Shown: positions 43,636 through 51,661 of the stretch, in pieces | Numbering within the stretch: the first letter of the stretch is position 1 | How the letters are laid out: each line of letters opens with the position of its first letter | NCBI GenBank assembly: GCA_030653545.1 | Contig: JAURZE010000022.1 | Coordinates: forward strand, 186,001-250,000 | Reading direction: 5' to 3' | DNA length: 64,000 nt | Source of the DNA: Nitrospira sp. | GTDB lineage: Bacteria > Nitrospirota > Nitrospiria > Nitrospirales > Nitrospiraceae | Notes under the pieces: generated by a model | Database searches by the model: none | Seen by the model: the letters and a program-made list of their open reading frames with translations, nothing else | What the model was told of the DNA's origin: nothing | Translations under genes and position numbers: made by a program

Positions 43636-45357
43636 ATGAGCAGCAAGCTTTTACTAGGCTTCAGCGGAGTTCTTGCCACAGTTTCACTGGGCTACCTCTA
43701 CTTTGAGAGCCTGGTGTTTCTGTTCAACCATTGGATCGGGAGCGACGACTATAGCCACGGCATGTTCGTCCCTCTCATCAGCCTCTTTCTCATCTGGCAA
43801 TCGCGGCACCGCATCGCTGCCGCGGGCATCGCCGGTTCCTGGTGGGGCATGGCCATTGTCCTCGCGGGCCTCTTATTGTATCTGGTCGGGGAACTCGCCA
43901 CGCTTTATGTGCTTCAGCACTTCTCCCTCTGGATTGTGCTCGTGGGACTCGTGATCGGCGGGATCGGCCTTCAGGCTAGTCGTACGATCGCCTTTCCTCT
44001 TGGTTATTTGCTGACCAGTATTCCGCTGCCCACGTTCTTATACGCCGGTCTGTCGAGCCAACTGCAGTTGTGGTCATCGGCGCTCGGGGTCGGCTGTCTG
44101 CAACTCGTCGGCGTCACGGCTTTCCGTGAAGGGAACGTGATCGATCTGGGCCCGGTGCAGCTCCAAGTCGTGGAGGCCTGCAGCGGAATCCGCTATCTGC
44201 TCCCCCTGACCTCGCTGGCGCTGCTCTGCGCCTATCTGTTCAAGGATCGGATGTGGAAACGCATCGTACTTGTCCTCTCGTCGATCCCGATCTCGATCCT
44301 GGTGAACGGGTTTCGCATCGGCATGATCGGCGTGCTCGTCGAATGGTACGGGCAGGAGGCATCCGAAGGCTTCGCCCATCTCTTCGAAGGCTGGGTCCTG
44401 TTCATGGCCAGCCTTGGCCTGTTGATTCTGGAAATGTGGGTCCTGGCCAGGATCGGATCGGATGGTCGATCCGTATCTCTTCAAGACCGATTCACGTGGA
44501 GTGGAGACAGGGTTGAGGTTAGAGGTATGAGGTCTGAGGCGCGCATTAAGACGTCAGAGGTCCGCGGTTTAAGTCCTGAGACAATGGCCACTCACGTCCA
44601 ACCTCAAACCTCAAGCCTCCAACAATCTTCCATTCCCTCTAACCTCCAACCTTCAGCCTCAAGCCCTCTCCGCCCCTCTAACCTTCGGCCTTTTACCTCC
44701 AACACTGTTTTGCTCGGACCCGCCTACCTCTTCAGCGTGGCGCTCTTGATTCCCGTGGCATTCGCCTCGTCCTTCCTCGGCCAGAGAGTAGAAGTCCCGC
44801 CTGACAGAGCGTTGTTCGTCGATTTCCCTATGCACATCGAAGAATGGACCGGCACATCCTTGTCGCTGGAGCAGCAGTACATCGACGCGCTGCGGTTCGA
44901 CGACTACGTGTTGGCGGAATATCGCCATGGCGGCAGCCAGCCGGTGACGTTCTACTCGGCCTACTACCGATCGCAGCGAAAAGGGCAATCGGCCCATTCT
45001 CCGCAGAGCTGCCTCCCCGGCGGCGGATGGGAAATCTCCTCGATCAAAAACTTGGCGTTCGCTCCGGTGCCCGGCATGGCGCAGCAGCTCCATGCCAACC
45101 GCGCCGTCATCGAGAAGGGCAATCAGAAACAAATCGTCCTGTACTGGTTTAAACAGCGGGACCGCATTCTCACCAGCGAGTACCTGGTGAAATTCTATTT
45201 ATTCTGGGATGCCCTCCTGCGCGCGCGAACCGACGGAGCGCTGGTGCGTATCGCCTCTCTTGTCGGGCCGGGCGAAACCGAAGAGATGGTCGATCAACGG
45301 ATGCGGCAGTTCGTATCAGCCATGCAACCCGAGTTGAACCGGTATGTGCCGGATTGA
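43636..45357 (+). CDS. xrtD: Exosortase-EpsI fusion (XrtD type, VPLPA-CTERM specific)
   Basis: 573 residues. Residues 1-275 form a polytopic exosortase with the catalytic triad region: Cys182 in VVEACSGIRYLLPL, Arg227 in NGFRIGMIG and His248 in GFAHLFEGW. Residues about 357-573 form an EpsI domain: one membrane segment (LFSVALLIPVAFASSFLG), then HSPQSCLPGGGWEIS, the EpsI signature. It would cleave proteins at VPLPA in the inner membrane and hand them to the surface. The two substrates lie just upstream. Residues about 292-355 are a low-complexity Arg/Ser/Pro linker encoded entirely by the short-repeat family. Assignment to XrtD rests on the VPLPA substrates and the EpsI fusion. Confidence 0.88.
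   Translation: MSSKLLLGFSGVLATVSLGYLYFESLVFLFNHWIGSDDYSHGMFVPLISLFLIWQSRHRIAAAGIAGSWWGMAIVLAGLLLYLVGELATLYVLQHFSLWIVLVGLVIGGIGLQASRTIAFPLGYLLTSIPLPTFLYAGLSSQLQLWSSALGVGCLQLVGVTAFREGNVIDLGPVQLQVVEACSGIRYLLPLTSLALLCAYLFKDRMWKRIVLVLSSIPISILVNGFRIGMIGVLVEWYGQEASEGFAHLFEGWVLFMASLGLLILEMWVLARIGSDGRSVSLQDRFTWSGDRVEVRGMRSEARIKTSEVRGLSPETMATHVQPQTSSLQQSSIPSNLQPSASSPLRPSNLRPFTSNTVLLGPAYLFSVALLIPVAFASSFLGQRVEVPPDRALFVDFPMHIEEWTGTSLSLEQQYIDALRFDDYVLAEYRHGGSQPVTFYSAYYRSQRKGQSAHSPQSCLPGGGWEISSIKNLAFAPVPGMAQQLHANRAVIEKGNQKQIVLYWFKQRDRILTSEYLVKFYLFWDALLRARTDGALVRIASLVGPGETEEMVDQRMRQFVSAMQPELNRYVPD
44511..44703. repeat. Short-repeat copy translated inside xrtD
   Basis: G-rich units (GGTTGAGGTTAGAGGTATGAGG and similar, to about 44570) face C-rich units (CCAACCTCAAACCTCAAGCC and others, 44598-44702). 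The copy stays in frame and encodes the linker between the exosortase and EpsI domains. Confidence 0.8.
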
Positions 45358-45360
45358 TGA

Positions 45361-45472
45361 GATGTTGGAGGTTAGGGGAGAACGCATTGAAAGTTGGAGG
45401 TTTGAGGTTGGACGTTAGAGGCTCCGGATTCCCATCTGGCCTCCAATCTCACACCTTTAGCCTCAGGCTATT
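45361..45472. repeat. Purine-rich short repeat after xrtD
   Basis: The G-rich arm (GTTGGAGGTTTGAGGTTGG and others, 45363-45423) faces CCTCCAATCTCACACC and CCTCAGGC (45441-45469). It fills the gap to the next ATG. Confidence 0.65.
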
Positions 45473-45478
45473 AAGACT

Positions 45479-47113
45479 ATGACTAGCGAACTTTTTTTCA
45501 GCTTCATGACCTCGCTGCTCATCTGCATGGCGTTGATTCCGCCGTTGCGGATGCTGGCTGACCGGTTCCATTTTATGGATCAACCGGGCGAACGCAAGGT
45601 GCATCAACACCCGGTTCCCCGAGTGGGAGGCATTGCCTTCGCGGCGGGCGCCTGCGTCAGCATCGCCTGGTGGGCGCCGAAAGATATCACCACGCTGTCG
45701 GTACTCCTGGGCGGATTGATCATCCTGGGATTCGGCGTCTGGGATGACCGGGTGGATCTTGGCTATCGCCCCAAACTGCTTGGACAACTCCTGGCCGCCC
45801 TCGCAGTCATTCTCATCGGAGGCATCCGTTTCGAGAGCATGCCGTTCCTCCTCGATGCCGAGCTGCCGCTGTGGGTGAGCATCCCTGTCACGGTCTTGTT
45901 CCTCGTGGCCGTCTCGAACGCAGTCAATCTTACTGACGGCCTCGACGGATTGGCCGGGGGACTGTCTTTCCTCACGCTCTGCGGAATCGCGTATCTTGCG
46001 CATCTCTCGAACGACTCGCTGGTGCTCTTGCTGGCCGTTCCCTTCATGGGAGGGCTCCTGGGCTTCCTGCGATACAATACCTATCCGGCCAGAATTTTCA
46101 TGGGAGACGGCGGCAGCCAGCTGCTCGGATTCATGATGGGGGTCCTGGCGATTCTCCTGACCGATTCCGCCAGAGGCCCGTTCAGTTCTTCGCTTTCGCT
46201 CTTTCTGCTGGGCCTGCCGTTCCTGGATACGCTGGGCGTGTCGGCTCAGCGTCTGGCCGAAGGACGATCGCCGTTCGTCGGAGACCGTACCCACATTCAC
46301 CACAAACTCATGGCGATGGGCCTGCACCACTACGAAGCCGTCACGGCCATTTATGGGATCCAGGGTCTCATGGTTGCCTCGGCCTATTTCCTGCGCTGGC
46401 AATCGGATATCTTGATCATCCCTCTGTACCTCGGACTGGCCGGCATCGTCCTGGCTCTGTTTATCGCCGCAGGCCGGGGCTTCTTTGCCAAACCGGCTCC
46501 GGAGGGGGCGCTGGTCCGTTCCGAGCAATGGCTCGAAGAAGTCCTGAATCGTCACTGGCTCCATGATTTGCCCATTCGCTTCCTGGCCATCGTGGTCCCT
46601 CTGTTTCTGATTGCGACGGTGTTTCTTCCGGCCGAGGTCCCGCACGATATCGGCTACCTGTCGACCGGACTGTTTCTCATCGTCCTGCTCGGGCTCGCAT
46701 TTATTCCCCGGCTGGCGCCCTATTTTGTGCGCGGAGGGCTCTATCTCGGCAGCACCTGCCTGCTGTATGTCAGCGACGCTTCCTGGTTGAAGGCGGTGTT
46801 TCCTATTCCCGCGACCTATCATCTCCTGTTCGGCGCCATGGCGATCATGGTCCTGCTGACCATGCGCTTCGACAGCCAAAGCCGGTTCCAGACCACTCCT
46901 CTGGACTACCTAATGGTCTGCCTCGCCGTCGTTTTCCCGTTCCTTCCGGAACTCCATGCGGACATCTCGTCACTCGGTCTTTTCGCGGGTAAACTGATCG
47001 TGCTGTTTTTTTCCTTTGAGTTGCTCCTCCACGCATTTTCTGATCGAGTCAAGCAACTCGGGCTGGTCTCCCTCTGGGTGCTGTTCGGTTTGGGGATCAA
47101 AATGTGGCTGTGA
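45479..47113 (+). CDS. WecA/MraY-family undecaprenyl-phosphate sugar-1-phosphate transferase
   Basis: 544 residues. The first about 330 have about ten helices with family motifs: DQPGERKVHQHPVPRVGG, GVWDDRVDLG, NAVNLTDGLDGLAGG (Asp-rich, Mg binding), MGDGGSQLLGF and GDRTHIHHKLMAMG (the HIHH motif of WecA types). It starts lipid-linked repeat-unit synthesis, probably with GlcNAc-1-P. The remaining about 200 residues add five or six hydrophobic segments not found in plain WecA, perhaps a fused membrane domain with a separate task. The ATG lies directly after a repeat copy with no good ribosome-binding site. Confidence 0.87.
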   Translation: MTSELFFSFMTSLLICMALIPPLRMLADRFHFMDQPGERKVHQHPVPRVGGIAFAAGACVSIAWWAPKDITTLSVLLGGLIILGFGVWDDRVDLGYRPKLLGQLLAALAVILIGGIRFESMPFLLDAELPLWVSIPVTVLFLVAVSNAVNLTDGLDGLAGGLSFLTLCGIAYLAHLSNDSLVLLLAVPFMGGLLGFLRYNTYPARIFMGDGGSQLLGFMMGVLAILLTDSARGPFSSSLSLFLLGLPFLDTLGVSAQRLAEGRSPFVGDRTHIHHKLMAMGLHHYEAVTAIYGIQGLMVASAYFLRWQSDILIIPLYLGLAGIVLALFIAAGRGFFAKPAPEGALVRSEQWLEEVLNRHWLHDLPIRFLAIVVPLFLIATVFLPAEVPHDIGYLSTGLFLIVLLGLAFIPRLAPYFVRGGLYLGSTCLLYVSDASWLKAVFPIPATYHLLFGAMAIMVLLTMRFDSQSRFQTTPLDYLMVCLAVVFPFLPELHADISSLGLFAGKLIVLFFSFELLLHAFSDRVKQLGLVSLWVLFGLGIKMWL

Positions 47114-47123
47114 GCGGGCGGGG

Positions 47124-47290
47124 GAATGTTGGAGGTTTGAGGCAGAGGAATGCTTGAGGTAGATAGTTGGAGGGTAGAGGCCTAGAGAGAGGGGCAGGAG
47201 CAAAGCGTGGGAGCTTGAAGTTTGGAGAGTTTAAGCGAGAGGTCCTTGCGTCAGACCTCTAACCTTGAGCCTCTAACCTCAGACCTCAAG
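47124..47290. repeat. Purine-rich short repeat between the wecA-like gene and prsT
   Basis: G-rich units (TGGAGGTTTGAGGCAGAGG, CTTGAGGTAGATAG) face CCTCTAACCTTGAGCCTCTAACC and CCTCAAGC. One of the longest copies. Confidence 0.65.
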
Positions 47291-47321
47291 CGTGTTTATC
47301 GCGCAACACAAAGGTAACACC

Positions 47322-49703
47322 ATGAACTACAGAAACATCATCATTGTGAGTATGGCGGTCGTCCTCGTCGCCTGCGGCGGGCCGGAAGAGCGCAAGGCCA
47401 AGTATCGGGCCAAGGCTCAAGACTATCTCACGGCTGGGAACTATCCGAAGGCGCGGGTGGCCTTGCGCAATGTGCTGAAGATCGACCCGAAAGACGCCGA
47501 TGCCTACTTCCTCTTTGCGCAAGTCGAGGAAAAGGAAAAAAACTGGCGCAACGCCGTGGGTCTTTATCAGGAAGTGATCGAACTCGTTCCCACCCACAGC
47601 GCCGCGCTGATCACCCTGGCCAAGTATTATCTGGAAGCCCGTCTGAGCGACCAGGTGGTCGCGACCGCCGACAAAGTTCTCGCAAACGATCCTCGGAATC
47701 CACAAGCCCAGGCACTGAAAATCGCCGTCCTGGCGCTGGAGGGATCGCTGCCGGAGGCTACTCTCAAAGGGGAAGCCCTCGCCAAGGAGTTTCCCACAGA
47801 GCCGGACGTCGCGATCCTGCTGGCGACGCTCTATGGCCAGCAACGGCGAACTGCGGATGCCGTCGCCGTTCTTCGGCTGGCGTTGGATGCCCATCCGAAG
47901 GATATGGATCTCCTCAATAATTTGAATTCGATTCTGCTCCAGGCCAAGGATCTCGCCGGCGCGGAATCTGTGGCCCGCCGCATGATCGATGCAGAACCGA
48001 CGGTGTTCGATCACCGATTGAGACTGGCCCGGCTCTACGACGGACAGGGTGCCCCCGAGAAGGCGGAGACCGTCTTGCGCGAGGCGATCGCGCTCGACCC
48101 TCAGAGTGAAGAGCGCCGGCTTCTGCTGGCCGATTTTCTCCAGACCAGGAAGAACGCTCGCGCTGCGGAGCAGGTGCTCCTGGACGCGGCGAGCCACTTG
48201 TCCCATTCGACTAAACTTCGCTTCGGCCTGGCGGAGTTCTATCTCAAGAACGGACAGGAGCCTCAGGCCCGCGAACAATATCAAGCCCTGATCAAAGAGC
48301 ATAAGGACAAGGCGGCCGGTTTGGACGCCACGGTTAAGCTGGCCGAACTGGACCTCTATGCGGGAAAACCGGCCGATGCGAGCCGGCAGATCCAAGAAGT
48401 CTTAAAGATCAATCCTCGATCGACCGAGGCGTTGGTGCTCTCCGGACGCATGGCCCTGGCAAAACGCAACGGCAAAGATGCCGTGCAGGCCTTCCGAACT
48501 GTCTTGCACGACCAGCCTGAATTGGCGACCGTCCATTTTCTGCTCGGTCAGTCCTATCAGATCACCGGAGAGATCAACCTGGCGAAGGAAAGTTTCGAGC
48601 GGGCTGTCGCCCTCTATCCGGGACAGGTGGATGCCCGCCGCTCTCTGGCTGCGCTCGAAAGTCAGAGCGGCAGACCTCAGCAGGCCCGCGCCAGGCTCGA
48701 CGATCTGTTGAAGCAACGGCCCGACGACCTGGCCGCGCTCGACATGCTGATGAACCTGGATCTTGTGACTAAGAATTGGACGGAAGCAGAACGCACGCTC
48801 GAACGGCTCAAGTCCGTTTCCAAGGACAGCGTCGTCGCGGCTATGGCAGAAGGCCGACTGCGGGAGGCGCAGGGACAGCTCGGACAGGCAAGCATGGCCT
48901 ATGAGCGGGCGACGGCGCTCGCGCCGAATGAACCGGAGCCGCTCCTATCACTCATCAAGCTGGATATCGCCCAAGGCCATACCGAGAAGACCAGAACCAG
49001 GCTGGAAACGCTGGTGGCCGCGCAACCTCATCATCCGTTCGGCCACGGCCTGCTGGGCGAAGTCCTCGCCATGACCGGCCACCCCAACGAAGCCGACAGC
49101 CAGTTCAAAGAAGCGACCAGGGTCAACCCCAAGTGGATCACGCCCTGGCTCGATTGGGGAAGCCTCTGGCTCGCCCAGAAGCAGCCGGATCAGGCGGTCC
49201 AGGTCATCCAGGCCGGTCTCACGGCCAACCAGGACAGCGAAGAGTTGTACATGTTGCTGGCCCTGGCCCATACAGCCAATGGTCGGGTCGATCCGGCCAT
49301 CGCGGCCTACGATGGGGCATTGCGCTTGAATCCTCGCAACGTACTGGCGGCGAACAATCTTGCGGTGATGCTCGTCGATTCCAAGGGGGACCCTCAAAGT
49401 TTGCAAAAGGCCTTCGCGTTGAGCCGCGACTTCGAAAAAGACGCGCCGCACCCGCTCTTTCTGGATACGCTGGGTTGGGTCCGCTTCAAAATGGGGCAGC
49501 TGGACGAGGGACTACGGGTCATGAAGGATGCCGTCGCCAAAGCGCCGGAGGTTCCGACGCTGAACTATCATCTCGGAATGGCCTACTTCCAGACGGGCAA
49601 GACAGCCGAGGCCCGTACCCACCTGGCCAAAGCACTGAAGAGCACTGAATCGTTCCAGGGGAGACAGGAAGCGGAACAGACCCTGTCGCAGATGAAAGGG
49701 TAG
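47322..49703 (+). CDS. prsT: PrsT-like TPR lipoprotein of the exosortase system
   Basis: About 793 residues from the ATG at 47322. The lipoprotein signal is IIIVSMAVVLVACGG (lipobox VLVAC, near residue 18). Then about 18 tetratricopeptide repeats follow, for example NYPKARVALRNVLKIDPKDADAYF at the start and DPAIAAYDGALRLNPRNVLAANNLAVML near residue 660. Size and architecture match the PEP-CTERM/XrtA-system TPR lipoprotein PrsT. It is probably a periplasmic scaffold joining sorting and polysaccharide export. It is followed 6 bp later by the export gene. The upstream ATG at 47292 would precede the signal peptide without benefit. Confidence 0.87.
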   Translation: MNYRNIIIVSMAVVLVACGGPEERKAKYRAKAQDYLTAGNYPKARVALRNVLKIDPKDADAYFLFAQVEEKEKNWRNAVGLYQEVIELVPTHSAALITLAKYYLEARLSDQVVATADKVLANDPRNPQAQALKIAVLALEGSLPEATLKGEALAKEFPTEPDVAILLATLYGQQRRTADAVAVLRLALDAHPKDMDLLNNLNSILLQAKDLAGAESVARRMIDAEPTVFDHRLRLARLYDGQGAPEKAETVLREAIALDPQSEERRLLLADFLQTRKNARAAEQVLLDAASHLSHSTKLRFGLAEFYLKNGQEPQAREQYQALIKEHKDKAAGLDATVKLAELDLYAGKPADASRQIQEVLKINPRSTEALVLSGRMALAKRNGKDAVQAFRTVLHDQPELATVHFLLGQSYQITGEINLAKESFERAVALYPGQVDARRSLAALESQSGRPQQARARLDDLLKQRPDDLAALDMLMNLDLVTKNWTEAERTLERLKSVSKDSVVAAMAEGRLREAQGQLGQASMAYERATALAPNEPEPLLSLIKLDIAQGHTEKTRTRLETLVAAQPHHPFGHGLLGEVLAMTGHPNEADSQFKEATRVNPKWITPWLDWGSLWLAQKQPDQAVQVIQAGLTANQDSEELYMLLALAHTANGRVDPAIAAYDGALRLNPRNVLAANNLAVMLVDSKGDPQSLQKAFALSRDFEKDAPHPLFLDTLGWVRFKMGQLDEGLRVMKDAVAKAPEVPTLNYHLGMAYFQTGKTAEARTHLAKALKSTESFQGRQEAEQTLSQMKG

Positions 49704-49709
49704 GAGCCA

Positions 49710-50411
49710 GTGGAAAAGATGCCAGAGGTTAGAGGTCTGAGGTTTGAGGCCCGGGCAAGCATGTTAGAGGCTCATGGTTTGAGGTCTGAGGCAAGGGAGT
49801 TAGAGGGTCGAGGATTGAGGCCTGCACTTACCCCCTTACTCACCAAGCTGATTGCATTTGTAGTAGCAGTGATTAGCTTGATGCCCGGTTGTGCCATGGC
49901 TGCGCCGCCGGTTGTGCCTCAAGTCGATCCCGGGTATCGCCTCGGAGCGGAAGATGTCATGCTGATTTCGGTCTGGAAGGATGAGCAGCTGACGCGAGAA
50001 GTCGTGGTTCGTCCCGACGGTATGTTCTCGTTTCCTCTAGTCGGGGATATCCAGGCCGAGGACCGGACCGTTGAGGAGATTCGGACAGATCTCGTCAAAC
50101 GACTGGTCAAATACATCCCGAACCCGAATGTCTCCGTCGCGGTCATGAAGGTGCTCAGCTACAAGATCTATGTCGTCGGACGGGTCAACAAGCCGGGAGA
50201 ATACCTGATCGGCCACTACACCGATGTCCTGCAAGCATTGAGTCTGGCGGGAGGGCTGACTCCTTTCGCCGCGGAAAACGACATCAAGGTGATCCGGCGG
50301 GTGAGGGGACAGCAGCAGGTCTTCCCGGTGCGCTACGGCGATCTCCGCAAAGGACAGGATCTGGAACAGAATATTCTCCTCCAGCGCGGTGACACCGTGA
50401 TGGTGCCATAG
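49710..50411 (+). CDS. Wza-like polysaccharide export protein with repeat-encoded N-terminus
   Basis: 233 residues. The mature part has a polysaccharide-export domain (PGYRLGAEDVMLISVWKDEQLTREVVVRPDGMFSFPLVGDIQAEDRTVEEI) and an SLBB domain (VYVVGRVNKPGEY-like segment and LSLAGGLTPFAAENDIKVIRR). It lines the exit channel of the EPS exporter. The first about 36 residues (charged, GLRFEAR, GLRSEAR) are encoded by the short repeat. The real signal peptide starts later (LIAFVVAVISLMPGCAMA), and a TTG at 49815 would give a normal start. I report the GTG at 49710, 3 bp after AGGAG. A Cys in PGCAMA could make it a lipoprotein. Confidence 0.85.
   Translation: MEKMPEVRGLRFEARASMLEAHGLRSEARELEGRGLRPALTPLLTKLIAFVVAVISLMPGCAMAAPPVVPQVDPGYRLGAEDVMLISVWKDEQLTREVVVRPDGMFSFPLVGDIQAEDRTVEEIRTDLVKRLVKYIPNPNVSVAVMKVLSYKIYVVGRVNKPGEYLIGHYTDVLQALSLAGGLTPFAAENDIKVIRRVRGQQQVFPVRYGDLRKGQDLEQNILLQRGDTVMVP
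49725..49828. repeat. Short-repeat copy translated at the export-protein N-terminus
   Basis: Seven or more G-rich units (GTTAGAGGTCTGAGGTTTGAGG and variants) with no C-rich arm. It is open in the frame of the export gene. Confidence 0.7.
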
Positions 50412-50414
50412 ACA

Positions 50415-51650
50415 ATGCGATGGAGGCTAGAGGTTGGAGACTGTGGTCGATTCAGCACATGGAAAGTACTTGGGCTACGCCTCTTGTGGATCTACCTTAT
50501 GGGATCTGGCATGGTGACCTACAGTGAGGCAGCCGAGTGGTCGGTTGTCCCATCGCTTGGAGTCAAAGGCGTGTACAACGACAACTTGCTTCTCACTCCG
50601 CTGCCGCACGATGCGACCTATGGCTATTGGACCTCGCCGGCAGCCGAGTTTGCCGGCAAGACGGAGCGGCTGGAAGTGAGCGGCAAAGTGGCTGCGGATT
50701 TCGTCACATATTATGGAGGCGAGGAGACGACTTTCACGAATATTTTCCTGCCTCTCTCGATGCGCTATAAGACTGAAAAGGACCTTCTGGGATTTACCGG
50801 CGGCTTTAGCCGTGATAACACCTTGATGAGCGAACTTCTGGCTACCGGTGTTGTCGTGCGGTTTACTCAACGCAACCAATGGAATGCGAGTCCGACATGG
50901 GCCCACAGCTTAACGGAAAAGCTTTCGCTCCAATCTTCTTTTCAGTTTACGGACACCACGTACGAGAATGGTCTTCGTCTCGGACTTGTTAATTACCAAC
51001 TTCTTGGCGGCTCCGGCGGGTTACTGTATCAATTGACCGAACAAGATCAGATTCAACTGACTGGAATTTACACGAGCTTTCATACCACTAATGCCTCGTC
51101 TGGCTTCCGCGCGACATTTCCTGGAGCGATGATGACTATAACTCATGCGTTCACGGAGTCTCTCACAGGAACCGCGTTCGGCGGACCGCGATTCATCAGT
51201 ACCACGACTCAGGCAACGGGTGGCGACGTCAAGGCCCAGGAGACCGTCTGGGTCTATGGGGCAAGTCTCGCGAAGCAGTTCGAGAGCGGCTCTATCCAAC
51301 TCAGCGCGGCTCGTGACATCATTCCCAGCGGGTTCGGCTTGCTGATCCAAACCGACCGGGTGACACTCTCCGGTTCCTACAAGGTTTCTGAGACCCTCCT
51401 GGCCTCGCTGGATGCCAACGGATATCTTGTCACTGGCGCGACGCAGAGATTATCGGGAGGCTCGTTTCCCGAGCAGCGGTATGCTTCTTTATCTCCAAAA
51501 CTGGCCTGGAAGTTTCTCGAATGGTGGAGGCTCGAAGCCTCCTATACCTACGGCTGGCGAGATGTGGAAAACTTCCTTACCCCGGCGACATCCAACGCCG
51601 CGATGCTGATGTTGACCTATTATCCACCGAAGCTCGCGCTTTCAAACTGA
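50415..51650 (+). CDS. Outer-membrane beta-barrel protein of the EPS/exosortase locus
   Basis: 411 residues. A signal peptide lies around residues 18-40 (VLGLRLLWIYLMGSGMVTYSEA). The body consists of alternating hydrophobic/polar strands such as WSVVPSLGVKGVYNDNLLLTP, TERLEVSGKVAADFVTYYGG and YASLSPKLAWKFLEWWRLEASYTYGWR, consistent with a barrel of about 16-18 strands. This resembles the PEP-CTERM-system-associated outer-membrane proteins found in these loci, but I cannot assign a subfamily. Its N-terminus (MRWRLEVGD) again contains a repeat-like unit. It starts 3 bp after the export gene and probably completes the secretion conduit. Confidence 0.75.
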   Translation: MRWRLEVGDCGRFSTWKVLGLRLLWIYLMGSGMVTYSEAAEWSVVPSLGVKGVYNDNLLLTPLPHDATYGYWTSPAAEFAGKTERLEVSGKVAADFVTYYGGEETTFTNIFLPLSMRYKTEKDLLGFTGGFSRDNTLMSELLATGVVVRFTQRNQWNASPTWAHSLTEKLSLQSSFQFTDTTYENGLRLGLVNYQLLGGSGGLLYQLTEQDQIQLTGIYTSFHTTNASSGFRATFPGAMMTITHAFTESLTGTAFGGPRFISTTTQATGGDVKAQETVWVYGASLAKQFESGSIQLSAARDIIPSGFGLLIQTDRVTLSGSYKVSETLLASLDANGYLVTGATQRLSGGSFPEQRYASLSPKLAWKFLEWWRLEASYTYGWRDVENFLTPATSNAAMLMLTYYPPKLALSN

Positions 51651-51661
51651 GCGAACTGATT

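Noticed and set aside
45449-46879. 476-codon minus-strand frame
   Set aside because: Antisense shadow of the WecA-like gene; the sequence is Gln/Arg/His-rich without hydrophobic core or motifs.
47286-48395. 369-codon minus-strand frame
   Set aside because: Antisense to the TPR lipoprotein; no ribosome-binding site or domain.
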